Origin: Flavobacterium frigidimaris
Lineage (GTDB): Bacteria; Bacteroidota; Bacteroidia; Flavobacteriales; Flavobacteriaceae
Assembly (NCBI GenBank): GCA_900129595.1
Contig: FQWG01000007.1
Span: 62,001 to 126,000 of the forward strand
Length of the DNA stretch: 64,000 bases
Direction of reading: 5' to 3'
Position numbers and translations under genes: made by a program. Position 1 is the first letter of the stretch. The number at the start of each line of letters is the position of its first letter. This document shows, one piece after another, positions 1-7,725 of this stretch. The notes below the pieces were generated by a model. It ran no database searches. It saw nothing but the letters and a program-made list of their open reading frames with translations, and was not told the origin of the DNA.

Positions 1-1
1 G

Positions 2-151
2 TTCATTGATTTAATCGATGCTAAAAAGAAAGAAATGATCTGGCAAGGTGAAGGTGTTGGAACTTTAACCAAAAACGTGGATAAAAAAGACGCAAAAGTA
101 AAAGAAATTGTATCAAAAGTTTTGGCACAATATCCTCCGGTTAAAAAATAA
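2..151 (+). CDS. DUF4136 domain protein, C-terminal fragment
   Basis: Only the last 49 codons lie in the window; the reading frame enters at base 2 and stops with TAA at 149-151. The fragment has the shape of a DUF4136 C-terminus: an Ile-Asp start, a Trp-Gln-Gly core (MIWQGEG), a charged stretch, and a final helix ending in YPPVKK. DUF4136 proteins are usually short Bacteroidetes and proteobacterial lipoproteins of unknown function; the signal peptide would lie outside the window. A strong terminator follows about 130 bases downstream. The family call rests on the short C-terminal pattern only. Confidence 0.6.
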   Translation, partial: FIDLIDAKKKEMIWQGEGVGTLTKNVDKKDAKVKEIVSKVLAQYPPVKK

Positions 152-280
152 TTAATACATTTGCCATTCAATTATCTGAAATGAAAAACTTAAATATCAT
201 TATTATCTCTATCAACATTATTGCAATTCAGCAATAATGGCGAGGTATTATATAAATAAGTAAACAAAATACAATTTATT

Positions 281-306
281 AAACCTCCCAAACCGGGAGG
301 TTTTTT
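281..306 (+). terminator. Rho-independent terminator
   Basis: A 9-bp perfect stem, AAACCTCCC at 281-289 and GGGAGGTTT at 295-303, closes a 5-base loop and runs into a T tract. It ends the transcript of the DUF4136 gene. The rest of 152-494 is A/T-rich sequence with imperfect ccacaaat and aatctgtggcaaa motifs and no gene. Confidence 0.85.
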
Positions 307-494
307 TATTTTATCAATTAAAAAATAACCACAAATTACACATATTTTCAAAAATTATTTTCCTGTGTTTGAGTAAATAAATTAGCGGAAATTTGTTCAA
401 TTTGTGGTAAAAACAAAAACTATATTTTTCTAGCCCCAGATTAAAAGTATTTTTAAATCATTTAATCTGTGGCAAAAATAAAAAAACAAACAAA

Positions 495-1739
495 ATGAAT
501 TTATTCAACGAAGTACTTGCTGCAAAAAAGCAACTCGAAAATGTAGTTGCTGCTACTCCAATCACACAAAATTTAAATCTTTCGGACGAGTTTAAATCTA
601 CTATTTTATTAAAACGGGAAGATTTACAAATTGTACGGTCATACAAAATCAGAGGAGCTTATAACAAGATTTCTTCGTTGAACGATAGCGAAAAAGCAAC
701 CGGAATTGTTTGTGCAAGTGCCGGTAATCATGCACAGGGCGTAGCTTATTCCTGTCATCTTTTGCAAATACAAGGCAAAATTTACATGCCTAAAACAACT
801 CCGAAACAAAAAGTAAAACAAGTTCAATTGTTCGGAAAGTCGTTCGTAGAAATTGTGCTGACCGGAGATACTTTTGATGATGCTTATGCCTCGGCAACTG
901 CAGATGCAATTCAGAATCATAAAATTTTCATTCATCCTTTTGATGATGAAAAAGTAATTGCGGGTCAGGGAACTGTTGGACTTGAAATTCTGGAAAACTA
1001 CAAAGAACCTATAGATTATGTTTTTGTACCCATTGGCGGCGGCGGATTAGCCTCCGGTTTATCTGAAGTTTTCAGACATCTGAGTCCACATACCAAAATT
1101 ATTGGGGTTGAACCCAAAGGTGCCCCTTCGATGAAAACCTCGATTGAAGAGAATAAAAATACCGCCTTAACCACTATCGATAAATTTGTGGATGGTGCAG
1201 CTGTAAAACAAGTTGGCGACAAAACTTTTGAAATCTGCCGATACAATCTCGAAGATATTATTCTCGTTCCTGAAGGTAAAGTTTGCACCACAATTTTGCG
1301 TTTGTACAATGAAGAAGCTATGGTTGTCGAACCTGCAGGAGCATTGACCATTGCGGCACTGGATTTTTATAAGGATAAAATAAAAGGAAAAACGGTTGTT
1401 TGTGTAGTAAGCGGCAGCAACAATGATATCGAAAGAACCGCCGAGATAAAAGAACGTTCTTTGCTTTACGAGGGTTTGATGCATTATTTTATGATTCAGT
1501 TCCCACAGCGTCCCGGAGCCCTAAAAGAATTTGTAAATAATATTTTAGGTCCGGATGATGACATTACTTATTTTCAATTTGCCAAAAAAAATAGTCGCGA
1601 AGTTGGCTCGGTAGTGGTTGGATTAGAATTGAAAAACAAAAAAGATATTCTGGCAATCAAATTGAACATGACCAAAAATGGTTTTGAATTTCAATATTTG
1701 AATGATAATCAGGATTTGTTTACACAGCTAATAGGATAA
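495..1739 (+). CDS. ilvA: Threonine ammonia-lyase (threonine dehydratase), IlvA
   Basis: This PLP enzyme deaminates L-threonine to 2-oxobutanoate, the first committed step of isoleucine synthesis, in the cytoplasm. The PLP-binding lysine is K51 in SYKIRGAYNK. The SAGNHAQG substrate loop is at residues 75-82, the GGGG phosphate-binding loop at 181-184, and a second cofactor-site motif SGSNND at 306-311. From about residue 325 (LMHYFMIQFPQRPGALKEF) a single ACT-like regulatory domain follows. The 414-residue length matches the short Bacillus/Bacteroidetes form, not the longer E. coli form with two ACT-like domains. It stands alone, without ilvBNCD neighbours. The catalytic assignment is firm; isoleucine feedback through the ACT-like domain is inferred from the family. 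Confidence 0.93.
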   Translation: MNLFNEVLAAKKQLENVVAATPITQNLNLSDEFKSTILLKREDLQIVRSYKIRGAYNKISSLNDSEKATGIVCASAGNHAQGVAYSCHLLQIQGKIYMPKTTPKQKVKQVQLFGKSFVEIVLTGDTFDDAYASATADAIQNHKIFIHPFDDEKVIAGQGTVGLEILENYKEPIDYVFVPIGGGGLASGLSEVFRHLSPHTKIIGVEPKGAPSMKTSIEENKNTALTTIDKFVDGAAVKQVGDKTFEICRYNLEDIILVPEGKVCTTILRLYNEEAMVVEPAGALTIAALDFYKDKIKGKTVVCVVSGSNNDIERTAEIKERSLLYEGLMHYFMIQFPQRPGALKEFVNNILGPDDDITYFQFAKKNSREVGSVVVGLELKNKKDILAIKLNMTKNGFEFQYLNDNQDLFTQLIG

Positions 1740-1879
1740 CCAAACTTTAACTCGCTTTTTGTTTTTCTTTGAGTTTGGCTGCGTGATCTTTGTGTAACTT
1801 TGTGCAATCGCTTTTCGCAGGGATCATCAAAGATTTTATCAAACTTGCGAAAAGAGAACACTTATTTTATTCTAAAAAA

Positions 1880-2263
1880 ATGGCAACTCAGGATATATCA
1901 AATATAGAAGACATTAAACTATTAGTAAATACCTTTTACGATAAAGTTCAGAAAGACGATTTAATTGGACCAATTTTCAATGAGAAAATGTTGGGCAGAT
2001 GGCCTGAACATTTAGAGAAAATGTATCGCTTTTGGCAAACTATTCTTTTAGAAGAACATACGTATTCTGGAAGCCCTTTTCCACCGCACAAACAATTACC
2101 TGTAAACCAATCTCATTTTGACCGCTGGATGGAAATTTTCACAGCAACTGTTGATGGTTTATTTGTTGGAAAATTAGCCGAAGAAGCTAAAGTTCGCGCG
2201 GCAAATATGGCGTATATGTTCAATTACAAAATTGAATATTTTAGAAATCCGGAGAATCATTAA
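1880..2263 (+). CDS. Group III truncated hemoglobin (globin)
   Basis: A 127-residue 2-on-2 globin. Seen: FYDKV in helix B, MYRFWQTILL, the PPHKQLPVNQSHFDRW segment with probable proximal heme ligand His79, and a short C-terminal helix. This arrangement is typical of group III truncated hemoglobins, which bind O2 or NO; the physiological ligand here is unknown. The open frame extends 30 codons upstream to an ATG at 1790, but that part covers low-complexity repeat sequence (ctttgtgtaactttgtgc). The ATG at 1880 follows an A-rich stretch and begins the conserved part, so it was chosen. It lies 140 bases after ilvA on the same strand. Confidence 0.85.
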   Translation: MATQDISNIEDIKLLVNTFYDKVQKDDLIGPIFNEKMLGRWPEHLEKMYRFWQTILLEEHTYSGSPFPPHKQLPVNQSHFDRWMEIFTATVDGLFVGKLAEEAKVRAANMAYMFNYKIEYFRNPENH

Positions 2264-2335
2264 TTTTTTTGCCACAAATTTGCTTCGCTTATTCGCTGTC
2301 GCCTGAGTCGTGGCACAAAAGTTCTTTTGAAATGG

Positions 2336-2420
2336 GAGTCCTAGCCCTGATGGAAGCGGCATCCTTTTTGTTTTTTCTTTAAAAACAAAAAGATACAGCG
2401 GACAGCAGGAAATAGCTCCT
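2336..2420 (+). repeat. Dispersed structured intergenic element, copy A
   Basis: The element begins GGAGTCCTAGCCCTGATGGAAG, closes a GATG/CATC mini-hairpin, continues with a perfect 12-bp stem (CTTTTTGTTTTT / AAAAACAAAAAG) and ends in AGCGGACAGCAGGAAATAGCTCC. CCTG near the start can pair with CAGG near the end, and GGAG with CTCC. Two further copies occur at 32687-32768 (minus) and 43321-43470 (plus). It lies between the globin and the aromatic amino acid hydroxylase gene. It may belong to a known Flavobacteria RNA motif such as Flavo-1, which I cannot verify here. Confidence 0.6.
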
Positions 2421-2558
2421 AAAACTTACACCAGCTCTTAAGATAAACTTCACGAAAAACGCAATAATAAATCATTTCGAACAAAAAAATTGTAACAAAT
2501 AGCAAAAAATAGCGGTCTTAATTCGTAATTTTACATTCTAATCTACAACGTTTTCGAA

Positions 2559-4334
2559 ATGAATGCAAGTATTGAAACAAATCCATTATTAGAGCGATTG
2601 CCTAAACATTTAAAGCAATTTATCAAACCTCAGGATTATAGCGATTACACTCCTATAAATCAAGCGGTCTGGCGTTATGTAATGCGTAAAAATGTAGATT
2701 ATTTATCGAAAGTTGCCCATAATTCATATCTAGACGGTTTACGCAAAACAGGAATCGAAATTGATTCGATCCCAAGTATGTACGGGATGAACAGAATTCT
2801 GACCGAAATTGGCTGGGCTGCTGTTGCCGTTGATGGGTTTATTCCGCCCAATGCATTTATGGAATTTCAGGCGTATAACGTTTTGGTTATTGCTTCAGAT
2901 ATTCGTCAGCTTGAACATATTGAATATACGCCTGCGCCGGATATTATTCACGAAGGTGCCGGCCATGCTCCTATTATAGCCAATCCTGAATATGCTGAAT
3001 ATTTAAGACGCTTTGGCGAAATTGGCTGTAAAGCGATTTCATCACACAAAGATTATCAAATGTATGAAGCAATTCGATTGCTTTCGATTTTGAAAGAAGC
3101 CGAAGATACGCCTCAAGAAAAAATAGATGAAGCCGAAAAAGCGGTTGCTGATTTGCAGAATAATATGGGTGAATTGTCTGAAATGGCACAAATTAGAAAC
3201 CTGCATTGGTGGACGGTTGAATATGGCTTGATTGGAACTGTTGAAAACCCAAAAATATATGGAGCCGGATTACTTTCGTCTATTGGTGAAAGTGCCTGGT
3301 GTATGACAGATAACGTAAAGAAAATACCTTATGATATCTCGGCTGCGAATCAAAATTTTGATATTACGCAGTTACAACCTCAACTATATGTAACTCCAAA
3401 TTTTTCTTATTTAAGTTTGATTTTGGAAGAGTTTGCTAATAAAATGGCTTTACGCACGGGAGGTCTTTCGGGGATTCAGAAACTGATTCATTCGAATGCT
3501 TTAGGGACAATTGAGTTGAGCACAGGCCTGCAAATTTCCGGTGTTTTTACCAATGTTCTGGAAGAGGAAGGAAAACCGGTTTACATTCAGACTACCGGAA
3601 AAACTGCTTTATCGTACCGTGAAAAAGAATTAGTGGGCCACGGAACATTGACACATCCTGAAGGATTTGGAAGTCCGATTGGGAAACTGAAAGGTTTTAA
3701 TCTGGCAATTGAAGATATGAGTCCGAAGGATTTACAGGCTTATTCTATTGTTGAAAATGAAACCGTAAAACTGGAATTTGAAGGCAATATTATTGTTGAA
3801 GGCGAAATCATTACAGGATCAAGAAACTTACATGGAGAAATTATCCTGATTAGTTTTAGAAATTGTACGGTAACGCATGGCGAAACAATTTTGTTTCAGC
3901 CTGAGTGGGGAAATTATGATATGGCAATTGGTAAAAAAGTGGTTTCCGCTTTTTCCGGTCCAGCCGATGTAAATAGTTTTGATCTGATTAATTCTGTTCC
4001 AAAAACAACTACTATTAAAGCCAAACATACGGACGAACGCGATGATTTAGAGATTTTGTATCAAACGGTTCGCATGATAAGAGAAAACAAAGATTCTAAA
4101 TCTGAATTGAAAGCTGTGTTTGAAAAACTTCAAAAAAACCATTCTAGTGATTGGTTATTGTCTATTGAAATTGCTGAGCTTTTGAAAGATGCAAACGAAG
4201 AACAACTTCTACAGGAAGTCTTGGTTTATTTGGATCAATTGAAAGTAAAACGTCCTGAAGTCGCGCACTTGATTGGCGGTGGTTTGGATTTGATTTTTAA
4301 TAGCTCTTTGCCTAATTTGCCACAAAGACACTAA
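2559..4334 (+). CDS. Aromatic amino acid hydroxylase (phenylalanine 4-monooxygenase family) with long C-terminal extension
   Basis: A non-heme iron, tetrahydropterin-dependent hydroxylase that would convert phenylalanine to tyrosine. The iron ligands are visible as His131 and His136 in PDIIHEGAGHAPII and Glu221 in HWWTVEYGLIG, the arrangement of the biopterin-dependent hydroxylase fold. Conserved surroundings include IPSMYGMNRIL and GFIPPNAFMEFQAYNVL. The catalytic domain accounts for roughly residues 1-310; typical bacterial enzymes end there. The remaining part, about 280 residues, contains a region beginning SGVFTNVLEEEGKPVY and a helical tail, and I do not recognise a domain in it. Substrate specificity (Phe, Tyr or Trp) cannot be decided from sequence alone. 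It is probably transcribed singly. Confidence 0.88.
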   Translation: MNASIETNPLLERLPKHLKQFIKPQDYSDYTPINQAVWRYVMRKNVDYLSKVAHNSYLDGLRKTGIEIDSIPSMYGMNRILTEIGWAAVAVDGFIPPNAFMEFQAYNVLVIASDIRQLEHIEYTPAPDIIHEGAGHAPIIANPEYAEYLRRFGEIGCKAISSHKDYQMYEAIRLLSILKEAEDTPQEKIDEAEKAVADLQNNMGELSEMAQIRNLHWWTVEYGLIGTVENPKIYGAGLLSSIGESAWCMTDNVKKIPYDISAANQNFDITQLQPQLYVTPNFSYLSLILEEFANKMALRTGGLSGIQKLIHSNALGTIELSTGLQISGVFTNVLEEEGKPVYIQTTGKTALSYREKELVGHGTLTHPEGFGSPIGKLKGFNLAIEDMSPKDLQAYSIVENETVKLEFEGNIIVEGEIITGSRNLHGEIILISFRNCTVTHGETILFQPEWGNYDMAIGKKVVSAFSGPADVNSFDLINSVPKTTTIKAKHTDERDDLEILYQTVRMIRENKDSKSELKAVFEKLQKNHSSDWLLSIEIAELLKDANEEQLLQEVLVYLDQLKVKRPEVAHLIGGGLDLIFNSSLPNLPQRH

Positions 4335-4405
4335 GACGCAAAGTTTTTATAGTATCGTAATTTCAAGCAGATTTTCATAAATTTAAATAGATTTCGCAGA
4401 TTTTT

Positions 4406-4474
4406 AATCTCGCAAAGTCGCAAAGTTTTTAACTTTAAGTTTTTTTCTTTGCGACTTTGCGTCTTTGCGAGATT
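4406..4474. repeat. GCAAAG-type inverted repeat, possible bidirectional terminator
   Basis: Two arms face each other: AATCTCGCAAAGTCGCAAAG (4406-4425) and CTTTGCGTCTTTGCGAGATT (4455-4474). The motif (cgcaaag, gtcgcaaag, ctttgcgac) recurs at 16977-17101 and 17560-17683. Variants (acaaagacactaagacgcaaag at 4321; ctttgtgtcttagcaccttcg at 4514; the reverse of the latter at 12962) belong to the same family. It sits between two convergent genes, so it may also act as a terminator. Confidence 0.6.
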
Positions 4475-4542
4475 ATTTATTTAGCCGCTTTAATTCTTAT
4501 AGTCTATAAAAGAACTTTGTGTCTTAGCACCTTCGTGGCAAA

Positions 4543-5172
4543 TCACAACTTCAAATCTTCATTAAAATCTTTATCAGATTCGATTGTTTTTCCTTCGTAT
4601 TGCAATTTCCAGCCCATTGAATTCGTCAGAATCAAAATCTTAGACAATTCGCTAATTAAACGGTTTTGAGCATTGGTTTTTAAAGTAGATTTTTCGATTT
4701 TCTTGGCCAGATTAGCTTTTACGGACTTGTTGATTTTATTGTAATCGTCTCCCGTAAACGGATTCAGTTTGCTTTGCTCGACGTCATAAAACTGAATATC
4801 GGGATTGATGGTAATTTCTTCTTTTGGAATATTAAGAATCGTAATCGTTTTATTTTTTTCGTCGATATCGTACTTCATTTTATGCAAATCATACGCCACG
4901 GTAACGTTTGCATTTACGACAACAAGTGCTTTTTTCTCAAAAGAAACCATGTCCATCAAATACTTTTGCTGGTTTTTATAAGTAATAACTTCAGAGAAAT
5001 GTCCTTCGGTTACTACCAATTTCCCAACATTCAAAATCTGTTGCTGAATGAGATTGGTGTTATAATCGATTGTCGAATCGTCGTCTTTCTTGAACTCACA
5101 ATATCTGAAAGCAAGAACAATGATTAAAACAATGACACCAACTCCAATAATTCTTTTGACTAAATTTTGCAT
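4543..5172 (-). CDS. DUF4230 domain-containing membrane-anchored protein
   Basis: A 209-residue protein with one N-terminal hydrophobic segment (residues about 7-23, IIGVGVIVLIIVLAFRYC) followed by an extracytoplasmic mixed alpha/beta domain. The pattern LVVTEGHFSEVITYKN, then VVVNANVTVAYDLHKM and ITILNIPKEEITINPDIQFYD, is that of DUF4230, a family of unknown function in Bacteroidetes and Firmicutes. A helical region with KANLAKKIEKSTLKTNAQNR follows. It is convergent with the hydroxylase gene and has a 225-base gap upstream. The family call is good; no biochemical role can be assigned. Confidence 0.8.
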   Translation of the reverse strand: MQNLVKRIIGVGVIVLIIVLAFRYCEFKKDDDSTIDYNTNLIQQQILNVGKLVVTEGHFSEVITYKNQQKYLMDMVSFEKKALVVVNANVTVAYDLHKMKYDIDEKNKTITILNIPKEEITINPDIQFYDVEQSKLNPFTGDDYNKINKSVKANLAKKIEKSTLKTNAQNRLISELSKILILTNSMGWKLQYEGKTIESDKDFNEDLKL

Positions 5173-5261
5173 TCTATTATTTTATTAGACCAATTTACTT
5201 CTTTTTCTAAGAGGATAAAAGTTTTTGGCTATGAAGTTTCTTTGTCGTAAAGTTTTTTTTC

Positions 5262-5326
5262 GCCACAAATTTCACAAATTTTCACAAATTCATAGTTTGC
5301 GCATAATAATCAATTTCACAAATTTT
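5262..5326. repeat. Short direct repeats of a cacaaatt unit
   Basis: The unit tttcacaaat occurs several times in a row (ccacaaatttcacaaattttcacaaattc, then caatttcacaaatttt). Similar ccacaaat strings occur near 329 and 2271. It lies between the DUF4230 gene and tamL and contains no ORF. Confidence 0.5.
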
Positions 5327-5397
5327 AAATTCACGTCATTAATAAATTATACACAAAGTATTAGTGTAAATTCGTCGCAAAAAATCATTGTAAATCA

Positions 5398-7725
5398 CTA
5401 GAACGGATATCCAATCGCGATATTTAAAATCAGGTTGTCTTTTCTCCACGGTCCGCTTCCAAAATTAATATCGTCGATTACCCAACGCTTCCCATCCGGA
5501 AGTGATGGATTTCTAAGAGGAAAAGCCAAATCTGTTCTTAAAACCAGGAACGATAAATCGAAACGTAAACCTGCTCCTGCACCAACGGCAATCTCTTTCA
5601 TAAAGTCTTTTGAGATTTCGGCTCCGGGCTTATCAGGATCGGCGTGTAAAAGCCAAATATTTCCGGCATCTATAAACACCGCTCCCCTTACGATACTAAA
5701 CAGCTTTGCTCTGTATTCGGTATTAAATTCCAGTTTCAAATCTGCCGATTGGTCTGGTGTATAATTGTTGTTTATTGTTGGCGGAATCACATAACTTCCC
5801 GGCCCTAAAGTTCTCGCTCTAAAAGCCCTGATACTATTGGTTCCTCCTACTACGAATTGTTTTGAGGTTGGCAGCGTTTTTGAATTTCCGTAAGCCAATC
5901 CTGCTCCTATAATTAATCTGCTGGCCAATTCGCTTTCTTTCCCCAATTTTAAATAATGCCTGAAATCGGATCTGATTTTTACATATTGGCTAAACGGAAC
6001 GTCGAATATGGTCTTTACGTCGTCTTTTTTATAATTTGCACCTGAAACCAGTCCCGTAATATTTCCGGCCAAATCTAATTCGCCATTAAAATAGAACGTA
6101 TTTTTTCGGCGCTTCTGCATGGTATTCGTAAAAGTGTAATTATAAGTCGGACCAAAAATAAGCTGCTTTTCAATTACTTTTCCTAACGCAGGATCTTGCT
6201 CAATATCTTCTAAATATTCCGGCGTAACATGATTGGGACTTACATAGGTAACATCTATAACATTTAATTGATGTTCTTTCCTGATGTTTTCTTTCCACAA
6301 ATATCCAAAAGAGGTATTAAAGGAATTAAGCGCATACAATTGTGTTCTTTTTTGATACTCATATCGCAAAGCTACTTTGGTTCTTGGCACATACTCGCTG
6401 TTTCCTTCGATATTAAACGGCGTTACAAATCTAGGCCACGTCAAACTTGTTTCTGCTCCCAGTTTATAGATGTTCTTTCCTTTGTTAACTCCTCCAAGCT
6501 GGAAATCGGCACCGCCAAAAACAGATACGGTAAATAATTCTGCGCCCTTTAGTAAATTTCGATTATTCCAGTTCAAATTAAGTTCTGTTCCGGTATAACT
6601 GGCTGAATTTGTTTTTCCCAGAACCTCAACCCGAATAAACTTTTTGGGCAAAAGGGTTAGATAATAATATGAATCTAAAGTCTTCGGAATACTATCCGAC
6701 GGTTTAAATTCATTTTTCACAAAACTAAAAGTACCCAGATTTACGAAACGATTTAAGGTTAAATTATGATCTTTTCTGTTGTACAAATCTCCTCTTTTAA
6801 AATATATTGTTCGATCGTAAACTCTTGGTTTAAAAGTCTCCGTTGTATCTATAATAGTAAAATCTTTGTATTGCGTTACATTTTTCAGCCTGTAAACGGT
6901 AGTATCATTCGAAAGAGAATAATTGGGATAAACAAAAATTTTATTGATTTTATAAGCTGTAAGTGCTTTTGGCGGTGTATCTGGTTTTATCACCAGCCTG
7001 ATTTTTACTTCATGATCGCCTTTACTGCTGTCTACCTGAGCCAAAAGATAATCCGGATTAAAGTAAAAATATCCTTTTTCTTTAAGCCTTGCATCGATTC
7101 TTTCTCTTTCAGCTTTTATAACATCCAAATCATATGGTTTTCCTACTTTCAATAAACTTCTTCGGCTTGATCTTCCAATGATTCTGGACATTGCCAGAGA
7201 ATCATCAGGAAAAATCACGCTTTTAATAATATATTGCTTTTTGGGTATAACGGTATATTCTGCCGTAACCCGTTTATTTCGAACGGTAGAATCAGCGCTG
7301 ACACGGGTTTTAAAATACCCTCGGTTTTCGGTAAAATTTCGCAGTACCGAAGCATTATAATCTAAATCGACTTTGCTGAAAAGCACAGGCGCCTCTCCTA
7401 CTTTATTACGAAGCCAATATCTGGTTCCTTTTTGTTTTTTAGGTTCACCGGCCAGATTGTAAATCCATAATTTCGGACGTAATCCCAAAATTTGTTTGTT
7501 GGGCTTCGGACGTAATAAACCTTTTAATTCTGTTTCAAGTGCTTTTTTTTCTTTTTTCTTTATTAAAGAATCTTTTACTGTCACAGAAGCTCCTGTATAA
7601 AGCAGATCGCCTTCCGGCAGGTATTTAGTATTACTGCAGCCTAAAACAAAAAACAGGCAAAACAGTACAAAATAGTTTATATACCAATTTTCTATATGTT
7701 TATGTTTTTTGTTCATTGCCTTCAA
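5398..7725 (-). CDS. tamL: TamL-type BamA/TamA-family outer-membrane lipoprotein
   Basis: A 775-residue Omp85-superfamily protein. The N-terminus is a lipoprotein signal with lipobox LGCS (Cys30), unlike classical TamA, and matches the lipidated TamA variant (TamL) of Bacteroidetes. POTRA-like repeats follow (roughly residues 40-330, including a GYFKTRVS and GYFYFNPDY pair). The C-terminal 16-stranded barrel carries a GGTNSIRAFRARTLGPGSY motif near residue 640, and the protein ends in a terminal Phe (AIGYPF), the usual barrel signature. Its start overlaps the end of tamB by 26 bases, so the two are translationally linked. Met4 (7716) is an alternative start. Role, by family: insertion of outer-membrane proteins together with TamB. 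Confidence 0.85.
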   Translation of the reverse strand: MKAMNKKHKHIENWYINYFVLFCLFFVLGCSNTKYLPEGDLLYTGASVTVKDSLIKKKEKKALETELKGLLRPKPNKQILGLRPKLWIYNLAGEPKKQKGTRYWLRNKVGEAPVLFSKVDLDYNASVLRNFTENRGYFKTRVSADSTVRNKRVTAEYTVIPKKQYIIKSVIFPDDSLAMSRIIGRSSRRSLLKVGKPYDLDVIKAERERIDARLKEKGYFYFNPDYLLAQVDSSKGDHEVKIRLVIKPDTPPKALTAYKINKIFVYPNYSLSNDTTVYRLKNVTQYKDFTIIDTTETFKPRVYDRTIYFKRGDLYNRKDHNLTLNRFVNLGTFSFVKNEFKPSDSIPKTLDSYYYLTLLPKKFIRVEVLGKTNSASYTGTELNLNWNNRNLLKGAELFTVSVFGGADFQLGGVNKGKNIYKLGAETSLTWPRFVTPFNIEGNSEYVPRTKVALRYEYQKRTQLYALNSFNTSFGYLWKENIRKEHQLNVIDVTYVSPNHVTPEYLEDIEQDPALGKVIEKQLIFGPTYNYTFTNTMQKRRKNTFYFNGELDLAGNITGLVSGANYKKDDVKTIFDVPFSQYVKIRSDFRHYLKLGKESELASRLIIGAGLAYGNSKTLPTSKQFVVGGTNSIRAFRARTLGPGSYVIPPTINNNYTPDQSADLKLEFNTEYRAKLFSIVRGAVFIDAGNIWLLHADPDKPGAEISKDFMKEIAVGAGAGLRFDLSFLVLRTDLAFPLRNPSLPDGKRWVIDDINFGSGPWRKDNLILNIAIGYPF

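Noticed and set aside
1790..1879. N-terminal extension of the globin gene
   Set aside because: The 30 extra codons cover repeat-like sequence and are not globin-like; the ATG at 1880 fits the family.
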